Shown here: positions 35,703-63,170 of the stretch, piece after piece
Layout: each line of letters begins with the position of its first letter
Position numbering within the stretch: the first letter of the stretch is position 1
Assembly (NCBI RefSeq): GCF_026213295.1
Contig: NC_079420.1
Coordinates: forward strand, 4,252,268-4,316,267
Source of the DNA: Gadus chalcogrammus
Taxonomy: Eukaryota > Chordata > Actinopteri > Gadiformes > Gadidae
DNA: 64,000 bases
Direction: 5' to 3'
Made by a program: the position numbers and the translations under genes
Notes under the pieces: model-generated
Database searches by the model: none
Told to the model about the DNA's origin: nothing
What the model saw: the letters and a program-made list of their open reading frames with translations, nothing else

Positions 35703-36286
35703 AAAAGCCCCCTTACTTGTGGATCTTTCCAGTCTGTCTCTCTCTCTTGTTGACTCACACACATGCAAAGATGTTTCCGATAACAATTCTCATGTACTGT
35801 TATTCAGATTGCATCTGTGTGAATATCAGTTTATGATTTAGTGTTGATCCAACAATAAACAATATGTTGTCGAAGGCTGTTTGCTACAGAATATCTTTGG
35901 AATATTTACACCTTTAATTTATTTGGCTGACGATTTTGTCTTTTCCTTATTCCTTCAATAACGAAACCGGGTTTAACTTGAGGAATTCCAGAGCATTCAA
36001 ACCGCTAATGTTGCATGGTTAGGCGTTGGTGCTGGAGCTTAACCCTCAACGGATTCCCTCAATGTGCATTCTTGTGAAGGGGAACAATGTCTTATTTCTG
36101 TCTGGTTTAACAGACACTGGAATGACTGCAATAACCATTACTGTCTTGGCCTTTCTGGTAGATTCTCTCTCTCCCTCCTTTTCTCCTTCTCTTCATTTCT
36201 GTTTTCCTCATATCAATTAAATATTTCAGATTTTCCCATTTCTTTTCACGCACGCACACACACGCAGGCACGTGCGCGCACGCACG

Positions 36287-36290
<4 letters not shown>

Positions 36291-36355
<65 letters not shown>
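36291..36355. repeat. (CA)n microsatellite
   Basis: About 32 CA units, preceded by CACG-rich degenerate units from 36249. Confidence 0.95.
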
Positions 36356-36358
<3 letters not shown>

Positions 36359-38099
36359 CATTTGTGAAACTAAAGGGGCTTCTAAAATCATCTTTCTAAA
36401 AGCAGATTTTAATCATGAAATAAATTCCTACATTGTGAGTAGGAGCGATTCAGTTCCACCAAATCTATAAACATTAATTTATTAAGACACCAAAGTACAG
36501 ATACATACTTGACTTACAGTAGAACAGTAGCTGTCAGTGATAAGGAACGGTATACAGTTAAGAGTTATACGACCAAACCTGGAAGCGCATTGTGCGGATA
36601 GGCCGTATCATAGCAAATATTTGACCAAGGAGAACTCAAACTCATTTGATGTAGTGTGGAACCAAAGATGCCAAATACCAACCCCGCCCCTACTTTCAAC
36701 GTGGTTTAGTGGTTTAGAGCCCCCCTCCTCCTAAAACGTGGTTGGTACACTCCAGAATTGGTCTCTGGAGATTCTTCGCACCATTGCTTTTCTTGGTTAA
36801 TTAGAAACATTCTTAGTGGGTTTTGTGTGTGTGCATAAAGCTGGTTGTACGAGCTCAAAATAGCCTTTTAATTTGTGTCGATAGCAGTAGGCCTTTAACT
36901 AGTATTAAAAGTTAAGGAGGTTTCATGCATAAATACAAGACTGAATATCTATAACTATAGTATCGAATATAATAATAATATAATACTTAAACTGAGTTAT
37001 CTCATGCACATTTTAGTTACTTTACATACGATGCTACACAATAAAATTGAACATCATGTTGCTAAAGTAAAAGTACGCATCAATGTCCCATCTCCACTAC
37101 GAACACCAGTGAACGATTTCATATCTACTTATAATTTTTCTGGATATTTGCAGACCACAACATGCATATCGTAGGCCTACCACAGGTAGCTAAGCTAGGA
37201 TAAAAAGAGAAGAAGCAAACCTAGTTACAAACAGTGCACTGCACCGCCCGTTCCTTCCAGTCCGTCCTGTGTGACGGCGTCTGACCCAGAGGCCAGTGGG
37301 AGTCCGCAGCCTTGAGTGACTTTCCAGACTTCCCTGGCTTCGCTCCCAAAATAACCAGGTTTCCTCCTGCATACCAGGCCTGTTAACCACCTGGAACCCC
37401 CCCACCCCCCGCACCGTCCCGTGGTATACGGCCCCCCCCCTCATGGCAGATTACACTTTATTATTTTAAACCATATAAGGATTCTTTAGGGACATTTCTT
37501 TTCCGTTAAGGACAGGACAAGATGTACAGGAAAGTGGGCGGAGAGAGAGGGGAGTGACGTGAAGCAAATGTACACGGGCAAGACGTGAACCAGGTTTGAT
37601 ACCGTGCGTTTTTTTACCCCGTGTGGAGGACAGACTGACAGGGTGGCTCGCAGCAAGACCAACCATTTTGAACTTCTTTCTTCAAATTGGTAAAAAAAAA
37701 CACGTAAACTTAATACCTGTGGACGTGCACAGGAGACTTCAAACAGATTGTTGTTTGGATAATCCCACTGGGGTATTTTGAGATAAAAGGGTCCACCAAA
37801 TGATACGATCACAATTTCTTTCCCCATGTTGAATAACTCTGCTTCACACTTTATTTATATATAGTTGCTGGGTTTTCATATAATGTATAATCAGTTATTC
37901 CCCCTAAAACCTTCACACCAAGAAATATCCCTCCATATATAAAAAAATAATGCTATACATTTCTTTACAGAAGCAGAAGCTGTTAAAGGGCTTGCAGGAA
38001 GAGGGGAACGGTGTTAACTCGTTGTCATTTCCTGGCCATTCCTAGACGGCTGGCTTGGCTCCATCACAGCTTCAGCGGGGCCAGGGTGGGCTGAGTGCT

Positions 38100-38126
38100 G
38101 GGGGGGGGGGGGGGGGGGGGGGGGGG
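38100..38126. repeat. poly-G run of 27
   Basis: Twenty-seven G followed by AGAG and further short G runs to 38142. Confidence 0.95.
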
Positions 38127-38644
38127 AGAGGGGGGGGAGGGGTCGATGGGTGGGCCCAGGGTATGGGAAGTAGGTCCGTGGTCTAGGTAGGGATAAAGTG
38201 GGTGTACTAAAGGCTGTAGGCTAAAATACGTCCATGCATTTATCTGTTTGAAGCGAGACCTTCCATTGCCACCAATAAACTCTGCGGTGTCAAAGGACGT
38301 CTTGGCAACAACGTCAGCAGCTTTCTTACCGGGCAACACATAACAGCATCTCGTTTGGACTCTGTTTGGAAGGAGCAGGACTTTCAGTACAGCGGTTGTC
38401 CATGTCCAGCATCCAAAGTATGGAGAAGGCTCTCATCCCGAAGTCCCGGCAGAGGGAGAGACTTACCTAAAGGGCGAAGAGGAGCACAGGAACACGAGGT
38501 GGGGTCGACGGAGGATAGGTTGACAGAGACGGGGCAGGAAGGAAGAACGAGGCCGATGTCGGCCGGTGGGTGGGGGGGACAAGGGAGGCTGCCTGGGGCT
38601 GTGTTTTTCTTGGCGAGCCCTGCAGTCTGTCCCAGCCCATCACA

Positions 38645-38663
38645 CACGCACACGCGCACACGC

Positions 38664-38694
<31 letters not shown>

Positions 38695-38729
38695 GACATA
38701 CAAGGACACACACACACACACGGACACAC

Positions 38730-38818
<89 letters not shown>

Positions 38819-38841
38819 TACAAGGACACACACACACACAC

Positions 38842-38919
<78 letters not shown>

Positions 38920-38964
38920 ATGTACACAAGCACACACACGCAAGGACGGACACACGCGCGCACA
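38645..38964. repeat. compound CA array with a 120-bp internal duplication
   Basis: CA repeats with CG, CAGA and GGACA interruptions. The marker CAGACATACAAGGACACACA occurs twice, at about 38693 and 38813, exactly 120 bp apart. Part of the array therefore arose by duplication of a 120-bp unit. Confidence 0.92.
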
Positions 38965-39829
38965 CACACACGAGAAAACATTGTATTTCCATGACATCGT
39001 GCCCCAGAGGGGGTGAGGTCGGGTATGCAATGTTTTCTTTCCTTGTCCTCTTCCCCGTCACGGTATTTGGTTTGCACCGAAGTTATTCAGTGTGTAGGGT
39101 TTGCAGGACACACACATAACCCAGGGAAATGACAAAACGGTCATGTAGGCCTATGTTACGGTGGCAGGTTAACGTACTGCAGGTTAATGAGATGCACAGG
39201 AAAACGCAAACGTAACAGTATAATATGTAACATTGACATAGAGCCTTTGAAATGGGTACTGCAGTCCATCGTCACAATATGAGAGAGTAGTTTCCGCCCC
39301 CCCCCCCCTTCTCCCCAGACTCAAGCACCAGGATGCTAGGTTGAGGTCACTCAACGAGAATAAGAGTTTAGGATCTACATTTAAGAATGTAGATCCAAAT
39401 TGATCCAGAATGCAATTTATTGCCCCGGATGTATGCTAGGAATTTGTCTGCGTATTGTAAACAAATGGAATGAGCTCAATTTGAAAAGACATTTATCGTT
39501 TGACAGCCAGCCAGTACAAGACTTCCTTGTTCAACGCTCAGACTTTAATGTTGAGTCTCTAAAATAGGAGCTCTTGCTAACTGGTGGATTTTTATGAATC
39601 AAGAACAGTAATTGGATAATAAAAAGTAACCGACGCTGGATGGAATGTTGCCGGAAGGCGTTCAGGATGCAGTGGGAGTGCTGACAAGCACATTTTTCTG
39701 ACCAGGTTCTTGGTTAGTCTTACATAGTGTGGTACCAGTTAAAAATGGCAGAATGTCATGTCTTTGTTGCCTTGTATCCTATCGCTCTCTCTTCCGTTTC
39801 CCATGTTTAAAGGTTAAAAAAAGCTGGAA

Positions 39830-39849
39830 GGGGGGGGGGGGGGGGGGGG
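39830..39849. repeat. poly-G run of 20
   Basis: Twenty G. Confidence 0.95.
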
Positions 39850-42210
39850 ATAAGACGGCATTGATGGATAGAAGTTAGGGTCCTCTCTCTGGGATGACAT
39901 GCTCAACAATGCAACAGGACAGCAATTGATGATAGAATTGTTCTTTATCATGGCCCATACTGACACATACACATGCTTATCTCTCTTATCCAGTGCATGT
40001 GTGTTTGTGGTAAGTGTGTGTGTGTGTTTCTATACGTGTGAGTGTGTTGGCACGCATGCGTGTGTGCGTGCACGCATGTGTTTGTGTGTGTGTCTGCACA
40101 CGTGTTTTAACGACAGGACAAGTGCGTGTATCAGTGGGACAGAACGGTCTTGTACTCCACAGTGCTGTAGGGTTGACCTTGGGTCATCAGACCTGAACAC
40201 ATGCTCTGGGGAACAGCTGCATGCCAACAGCATGGCACTGTGAACACGCATCCCTCAACCTGACACACAATCCTTTGCTTTATCCGCAGAGACATTTGGT
40301 TTGCGTGCATGTATTGAGTGGTTTGTGACAGCAATCTTCAAAGTCAGGGTGTTGTAGTCTTTGCAGTGGTGATGCATACACATACATCGCAATACATTTC
40401 ACAATTCCCCTTCCTATATTGAACTGACTGAATTCAGTTTTTGTTGTATAGTGCTTTGCACACAGATTTTAGACTGCAGTGTACAATCCAAAAATATACA
40501 GTATGTACTGTACGTATAGACCTAGGTTGACCATTAAACCAAACCACAATGTTTAGTTGAACAGGAGAAATGTTCCACAAACCACGCCAGAAATACAATA
40601 CAACCCTTGTCAGAGTGCGGTATGGAAACCATTTCGTTCTGTGAGACATGGACGAATGTCGAGTGCACTGCTGACTAATGAAAACGATTTGAGAGACTTT
40701 CACTCAGTGAAATGGACTGAGGGCTTTTTCTATCACATGCCTACGATAGATGCCCGGCACTTTGAGAGGCAATCGAGTTTAATGATATATGTCGAAAGGG
40801 TTAAGAATAAAGTGAACCAATGTTTCTTCTATAACCGGGTTCAAGCACATAGTTCCAAGCTCCCAATGATATTAGAGGTTAACACCCTAACTGCTGTTGG
40901 TAAAAAGCTAGTGCTGTATTTTTGTGTTGTAAGTCTGCCAGGGTATAAGCTTACTTTCAAATGCAGTTCAAATCAGTAGTGGTGTGTAGCAGATAGTGTA
41001 CTGACATAGAGAACCGCCTTTATTTAACATGGCCGCGAACATTTCAACAGGATATGTGATGCATATCCTGCTGATAATTGGTTTGCATGCGCGAGAAATT
41101 CTCACCAATAAACAAGAAACCAAAAACATAAACAAGGGAGAAAAACAACTTTTGTTTACTGTTCAGTTTTCATTCAGAAACACAGTTCAATAACAGCTAC
41201 CCTGCATTAGACACACGTCCCATAAAAAGGCATAGGCCAGATGTAATTGCACTGACTAAGATAAACCCCCTTTCTCTAAATATAGAGCCTAACCTGTGAG
41301 AACTTAAGAAAAACGGTTTCACACAACACACACCGCTTGAGATAGTGATACATCCCATAATGGAGTATTCTTTATTTTAATGGTATAAGGCAGACAAGGG
41401 TGAATGTACAGCTGTTATAACGGTAGGCAGCCTAAACTCCTCTGGCCTAAACTCACAGTAAAGGCCGATTATGAAATAGACCACGAGGACAAAATGTACG
41501 AGAGCATCAGCAGTCAACTTGGTAAGAAAATTTCATACAGGGAAAGAAACCAAAAAATAAGCGTTATGTCAGAGAGAAAAGGGCACTCATTGGAAATAGT
41601 GACCGTCCGAGAGGGCCTTGTTAAAGTGCTGACGAACGGCTGCACTTTTACTCGCAGACTAGCACCACCTGGTGGCAAAGGGGGATGAAGCGTCCAGAGC
41701 TATCCAGACAATGGTCCACCGTCCGTGCAGCAATACAATTAATGTCGTTGTGTCCTCGTTTTATTGTCTTAAAAGGGAAAGCAAATGCTCATAAAAATGT
41801 TTGCAGCCACACATGTTTTAATTATCCTGCAGGCTCGGTAAAGGGGTTAATGTAATAACAAAAAACAGCTCAGCTTTTGTTGCATGAAAGTTTTATTTCT
41901 ATTAGTGCATGGACAACTCTATGAAGTAGCTTTGTTAGACATTATTCCGGTTTCAAAAAGAGAAATTGTCTTCTGTTGTATGACTCTTATATCACTTATG
42001 TTTTGGAAAAAAATGAATTCTGACAATTGTAATGAAAAAAATTAAAATAAATAATGAATGATGATAACGGTTGGGGGAATGATAGAGATCAATATGAAAA
42101 CAGAAGCTTCAAGCTAACACCAGGGAAGTGATACAGTGGCAGATAGAGGCACAGCAATGGAATGAGAGAATGGCTAAGGCACATTTGGCAAGCACAAATG
42201 TACGCACATA

Positions 42211-42329
<119 letters not shown>

Positions 42330-42519
42330 CTTTGAAGTCTAATGATAAGTAGAAAGATAACAATGACTAATATATACCACTAAGCACAAAAACATTGTCC
42401 AAAAATAGAATATTTTTCACACAACCCCCCCCCCCCCAACGAAACAATAGCAAGATACGTTGGTTCTAGTAGATCCAGCAAGAAAAGCGAATGGCCCTCG
42501 GGCCAACAGGTAGGGAGAC

Positions 42520-42648
42520 GGGCCTTATACACCTGGCCACCATCTTGGTTCCGTCTTGGTTCTAAATGCTAGCTGGTTGGGGGAACTGAATGGGGAGTTC
42601 TGTATGTATGGATTTAGAACCAAGATGGCTGCTAGGTGAACAAGGCCC
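42520..42648. mobile_element. 129-bp inverted-repeat element (MITE-like)
   Basis: Arms 42520-42551 and 42617-42648 are inverted copies, about 27 of 32 positions matching. They begin GGGCCTTATACACCTGG and GGGCCTTGTTCACCTAG, and both contain CCATCTTGGTTC. I see no clear target duplication, so the superfamily is open. Confidence 0.6.
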
Positions 42649-43666
42649 ATGATGGGAAAGCCAGTGGGAAAATGTATCACACAATCCACCTTATGATGTC
42701 AGTTAAATCAAAATCCCCTCGAAACCCACTACACAGATAGAAGACAGATATACAAAGCATAACAGAAAGGGTGTACTTAAGCATATAACTAGGAAAGTAT
42801 AAAGGTACCATCTTCAACCATGTAAATGATAAAGGAAATGTACAACAAATACTCTATGGTATCTCTCTGAATACATGTTAACTCTTGTTAATCACTGTGG
42901 CGTGTCTTTGTGAATGAGGGTTAGGAAAACACAGTATTGATGTACCCTGATTTTTCTGTTTTATTTTTTTTTGTTTAACAATGAACGGCAGCGTTCTTTA
43001 ACCACTCTGTTCTAGATTTCACTAGTTTTTGGATTATGATTCTTGGTTCTATCACTTTGCTGTTCGTTGATAAGAATTTGAAAGTGTATGAATGCACATC
43101 CTGATCATTTGACCATCTTTTCAGATCGTCTAATAACAACAATAACAACAATAAAAACTAAAAATAGCTTGAAAGCCACGTAATCAATAAAGCATTAATC
43201 GTAGGTTTAAGACTGGTTTTTGTTTCTTCCATCACAGCTAATATATACGGAATGCATGACGTCAGAGAGAAATTACCCAAAATGCCTTGCGGGTGGGGTG
43301 GAATCCTACTGACTCCAGTGAAGTGTGTTTCACAAACAGTTCCTAGTCAGTTAGACAGCAGTCAGTCTTAGATTTTTTTTTTTTATGAAATCTTAATAGC
43401 AGGCTTGGAAAATGGAAACCCAGCTTGTTCCACATGACCTCATCTCCGCTCGTCAGCCAATAAAAACGTGTAAAAGGCAGAGGCCACAAAATGGATTCCT
43501 CCTATTGGTTTAGGAGTGAGGTACCATGCAGCTCTGTGGTGAAGGATGTGCCAGCCTGGAGAATATATAGACACGTCCTTGGGGAAACAAACAGAACTTA
43601 GAAAGTGTGGAAGATGATGGAATTCAGTCAAGTCTAAATTCAATATAATCTGCACTGCCGCACGGT

Positions 43667-43672
43667 TTTATT
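43667..43672 (-). terminator. candidate CSPG4 polyadenylation signal
   Basis: AATAAA on the minus strand, about 740 nt past the CSPG4 stop and the first one met after it. Plausible only. Confidence 0.35.
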
Positions 43673-44407
43673 GTGTGGGCTTCTAGGTTTTTTGGAAGCT
43701 GTAATTTTCCCTGAATAAGACACTAAATTCTTACCAACCTTGGCCCGCATATCCTAGGTATTGTACGTTATTGTACCATGAAAATGTATCGAATTTCTAG
43801 GAAAAGGTAATTCGTAATGACTGCATATAACTACAAATAAAAAGACGTTTAAAGTGGCCATCTTTAGGACCTGATGTTCAGGGCGTTTTGGTTAGTTAGT
43901 GTTAATGAAGGCTCATCTCTCATCACCATGAGACAGTTCTCTGAACCGAATCAGAAGTTCTACCGCCAATCAAACAGAACTCCTAAAATGGCCACTCTAA
44001 ACGCTGCTTTCGTAGTCACATGAAAGACCTTGACCGGGCACACAAAAAAAATAACGTTAGTTTTTTTTGCAAACACACACAGAGCGTGTCCATGTCCTCG
44101 CTCGTGCCCCGTTCAGAAAAAAACAGAATGAAAAAACTAAAAATAAATAGACATAGCTAAAGCCTCCGAGAGAATGAGAAAAATAACGCCTCGTCGTTTG
44201 CCGATGGATATTCAGTGTTTCGTTGCCTGAGTGTTGTTCCACGGATGAAGCGCAAAGTGAGTAACCAAAAGTTAAGAGTTGAATTCTAGTCAGTTCTATT
44301 GCTGCGGCAAGAGAGGTCTTACGACGCTAAACACGATGAGTAACTCCGGAGGCAGTGTTGTACGGACCTGAGGGTGGACCTCTGTCTCCGGCCCTGGGGA
44401 GACAGTC

Positions 44408-59023
<14,616 letters not shown>

Positions 59024-59799
59024 CTGCGGGGGGACACACACAGACAACAACACGTGAGAACCCCTTCTTATACCCTTTTAGACTTAAAATGACTTGCTGC
59101 TTTTGTGATGTTTGAAGAAACTTCATCATTCGAAATATCATTCGAATTTATCTTATTTGGATCTTAGTTTCCCAATTTCTTCTTTTTTTTTATAATTTTA
59201 TACTATATATTGACTTTTAATCAGTATAAATGAAAATGGTATGTTTCTTGGATGAAGCTTCCTCGCCCAGTGTGGCCAAGTTTTTGTTTTTAACAACACG
59301 ACACAGGTCAAAGTCAAGTTATTATTATAACACGGTTAAATTACTTTGAAGTTAAAAACGTGAAAAAGAAATAAAGGATCTGATCTAGGCCTACCTCATG
59401 TGAGCTTGCATTTATATTCCCAATTATCCAGAATGATGTTGTTCGGCTAATATATGCACACACAACATTTACATATCACAATAACAAAGATAATCTCCTA
59501 TTAAAACTCGAGAGTCGGCTTTAAAGGCTGTACCTGTCGCACAGCGACGCCTGGTGTGAACCCTGCTATATGATCGAATGTTGGTCTCGTTTGTGTATAA
59601 AGCTGGCACTGGCACTCTTAGCTCAGCCACTGCATGTGTATTTCTCTATTTTTGACCATTTGTATATGAGGTGGTCACAAAGATCTTGATGAAAATGTAG
59701 TGTTGTTACCCCTAAAGTCAAAGGTTGGGCCCAACTGGCTCAGGTAAAGATTGACCATATCTGAAATCAAGAGACATTTGCCTATAAAGAGTGTTCTAG

Positions 59800-59970
59800 A
59801 GTGAAGCAGGGGAGCATATCTGGGCCAAGGCCGACAAGAAAGTTACTGGGTTCGAGCCCCAAGATCTACCTCCTTGGGATTCCTACAGAAAGCATCCTTT
59901 TCTTCAATGCTATGATTCTGCATCAAAAGTAAGTGGCATTAGCTTAAAGTGTCTCCTAAATAGTAATAGG
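59800..59970 (+). mobile_element. diverged tRNA-derived SINE
   Basis: TTACTGGGTTCGAGCCCC contains a strong RNA polymerase III B box. About 110 bp later AAAGTGTCTCCTAAATAGTA resembles the AAAGCGTCTGCTAAATGA tail of teleost SINEs. The A box is unclear. Confidence 0.5.
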
Positions 59971-60483
59971 TAACAGTATACTGCTGGATATATTCTATTG
60001 GCTGAGGGTGCCAGTATTATGTCGTTTATACCCCCGGCTGCAGTGTGGTTAATGAGCCCTGATGAGGAGTAAACCTTCAGCTCAGTCTCGGAGACAAAGA
60101 AATACTTCTTCCATTGTCAAACACGCCAGACAATAAACAGAAGATGGAGACCCAGCCAAGCTAATTCTCTATATTTACTCGCTGGGTTACTTGCCAAGAA
60201 ATATGGAGAGAGAGAGAGTGAGAGAGAAAGGGGAGGGGAGGAGGAGAGGAGAGAGTGAGAGAGACCGCCAGCATCATGTATATTCCTGCTCTAGTTTAGT
60301 CCAAAAAGAAAGTAAGTGGACAACAGTGGATCCTCTCCTACCTATCAGAAAAAAGTGAGTGAAAAAGAGTGTGTCGACCCCCACATACACACACACACAT
60401 ACACATCAGACACACACAGATACAGACTTACACAGACACACAGCCGCACGCATACTCTCTGACACACACTTGGCCTAACACAC

Positions 60484-60519
60484 ACATACACACACACACA
60501 GTCACGCACACGCACACGC

Positions 60520-60571
<52 letters not shown>
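60484..60571. repeat. (CA)n microsatellite
   Basis: CA tract with a few CG and GT interruptions at its left end. Confidence 0.93.
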
Positions 60572-60574
<3 letters not shown>

Positions 60575-61946
60575 CACAGACACATACCCAGCCGATTGCG
60601 ATGTGGGGACCCCAGCACCAGAGCACAGGAAGCTGCAAATAGCTTCCATATGTTTCTACTGAACCCCCTCCCCCCCTCCCCTCGCCGCCACCACTCCCCG
60701 ACTCCATCTCCCGCGCCACAACCCCAAACTCCCCCCCCCATAACCACTCCATCTCTCCAACCGGCAGCACCAGCACAACCGCCATAGCCCCCCACTCCGG
60801 GTCCCCCGTCCTCATTATTAATGATGTGGGGGGGGGGGGGGGGAACAATAACCCCTCCCTCTGCTGGCACAATAAACAATGGAGGGGGCTTCGAGAACAT
60901 GTGGCCATATTTACATGGACAAAGTTGTGTGTGTCTGCCCGCGGCTTTAACGTGGCAATGTGTGTATCATTTGAACTAGATCGTCTTGGCTCAGTCTTAC
61001 CCGTTGAGATTGTAAAACTGTGAGATGTTGCATGTGTTTTGAATTATCTTTATAGATATGCATTGTGCATACAGAGTGGGACAGATGAGGGTGACTGGAT
61101 GTGTTGAGAGAATGCAGCGAGACAGGAGCAACGACAGAAAGACAGACAGAAAGAAAGAAAGGAAAAAAGGAAGGAGTTTCGGGAGTGTGTGTGGCATGCC
61201 TCTACGTTCCTACAGATGGAAGCGATTGGAAACTCGATCAAGAACCGAAACCAATTAACAATTGAACTCATTAATCAAACAGCGTTCTGGGCCAGATTAG
61301 GTCAATTATCCTTCCACGTGTTCTTCCGCTGGGTTTCACTCACTAATATCACCAATACCAAGCATAATAATATCGCGAATATGATCGCATGCACGCCTGT
61401 GACGCATCATTCTAGGGCACGTGATCGCCATATGTTCACGCTTCTCTCACAAACATCACGAGGCTCCTCACACCCTCCGAAACAAACGAAAACCCAGGCT
61501 AAGAATACCAGCAAAATGCTGCAGCAGACGGCCTGACTCTCGCTCTACTGTACAGACTGTACCTTTTTGTTTCCAGGGCCAGTGTACCCTCACGTAACCC
61601 TGACGGGGCTCGGTCACGCTTCATCGCGCTAAAAGCCACAGTTATCTGTGATTGAAGCCCCAGTGTAGGCAGGAACATCAGGGTGGAGGGGGTGGTGGGG
61701 TGGCCCACCAGACAAAACCCTGTGTCCTGCCTTTTACTTGAGAAGACCCACTGTTCTCGTCATCAGTGGAACACCACCCTGAACGACTCCAAATGACGTT
61801 TTCGATAATGTGGAACAAAACCCACATCCGTCTTTCATTTTCGGAACGGCTACAACTCTGGCTGAAGCGATACGCTTTAAACTGAAGTGTGTGCATTTCT
61901 GGACAATGTGGTGCTCATTGGGGGGAATTATACTGAACGGGGGGGA

Positions 61947-61971
61947 GGGGGGGGGGGGGGGGGGGGGGGGG
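61947..61971. repeat. poly-G run of 25
   Basis: Twenty-five G, preceded by seven G and one A. Confidence 0.95.
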
Positions 61972-62360
61972 CGAAGGCAGTCTTGATGTCTCGGGAAAGA
62001 ATAAACAAAGACAAGGAAAACCCTGCAGCTGGTATGAGAAAAGAAGGGGGAGGAAGGAGAAGAGGGAGATGGAGGAGTGGACTTATTATAGCCATATCTG
62101 GAACGCTGCGTACAAACGGTGTGAGCTCCTCTTCCCAGGTCCAAGGGGACCCTTATTGACCTGAGTCTGGGTCATCCCCCAGGCCCCATGGAGTTGCATG
62201 GCAGACAGAAAGAGAGAGGAGAGTCAGAGAGACATATACTGAGATTAGAGAGGAGACATAGAGAAGGAGTAGAGATACAATGAAAGTAGTCAGAGAAGAG
62301 AGAGGAAGAGTAGATAGAGGACATAGTGAGTGTAGTAGACGGATTAAGCAGAGAGAACGA

Positions 62361-62399
<39 letters not shown>

Positions 62400-62435
62400 C
62401 AGTAGAGCGATAGAGAGTACAGAAAGAGAGAGTAA

Positions 62436-63024
62436 GGCCCCGTTTACACGAGGACGCTTGCGGGTAAAAACGACAAAATATTTTATCGGAAGTGCCTTTC
62501 GTTTAGACGGTGACGGCTTTTTCGGGGCATGAAAACGCATAAATCTGAAACCACCCTCCAGAGTGGAAAAGTTGAATACGCTCCGCTGTAGCGTTTCCGT
62601 CTACACTGCCAAGACGCAAAACACTGCTCAGATCTGCTCACGTCGCGTACGCGTTTACGTCACATACATGTGCCAGTGCAAGGAAATAAACAAACATGTC
62701 AGATTATTTCCATGCGTCGGACCTTCAAACTGCTCTGGCAGCCTTAACAAGCGTACAGTAGTCTTTCCACGAAATGTACAGGATATGTACAGATAGTATT
62801 ACTGAACAGAGAAGGATCTTTTTGTTTTTTGCGGCACGGATAAGAGAAGAAGGAAGATTATATGCATGCGCTCAGACATGGCGGTGTTGTGTGATAGTGT
62901 ATCACAGCACCACCTAGCCGCCTGGCATGCATGCCCTATCGCTCGTCTAAACGCGGAATAAAAAGTGAAGACGCAAAGCCACTTTTGCGTATTCTGTTTA
63001 GACCGTCATCATGTAAACGTAGCC
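62436..63024. mobile_element. 589-bp non-autonomous Harbinger-like element inserted in a GA-rich stretch
   Basis: The left end GGCCCCGTTTACACGAGGAC and the right end (inverted) GGCTACGTTTACATGATGAC are imperfect inverted repeats. TAA lies on both sides (62433-62435 and 63025-63027), a TWA duplication. GA-rich sequence on both flanks shows that a GA-rich tract was split by the insertion. The inside has several GTTTAGAC/GTCTACAC copies and no transposase frame. Confidence 0.75.
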
Positions 63025-63027
63025 TAA

Positions 63028-63170
63028 GAGAAAGAGAGAGAGACAGCGAGAGTAGACAGAGCACAGAAAGGAAGAGAGAGAGGGAAAGAGAGAGGCACCG
63101 GGAGAGTCATAGAGAGAGAAAGTAATAGAGACAGAGAGACAGAGATACAGAGAGACGGTCTGGCAGTACT
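63028..63170. repeat. degenerate GA-rich tract
   Basis: AGAGAGAGACAG-type sequence, the right half of the tract interrupted by the element at 62436-63024; the left half is 62185-62432. Confidence 0.85.

Noticed and set aside
41049..41071. Short palindrome CAGGATATG ... CATATCCTG
   Set aside because: Nine-bp arms are expected by chance in 64 kb and nothing around it suggests an element.
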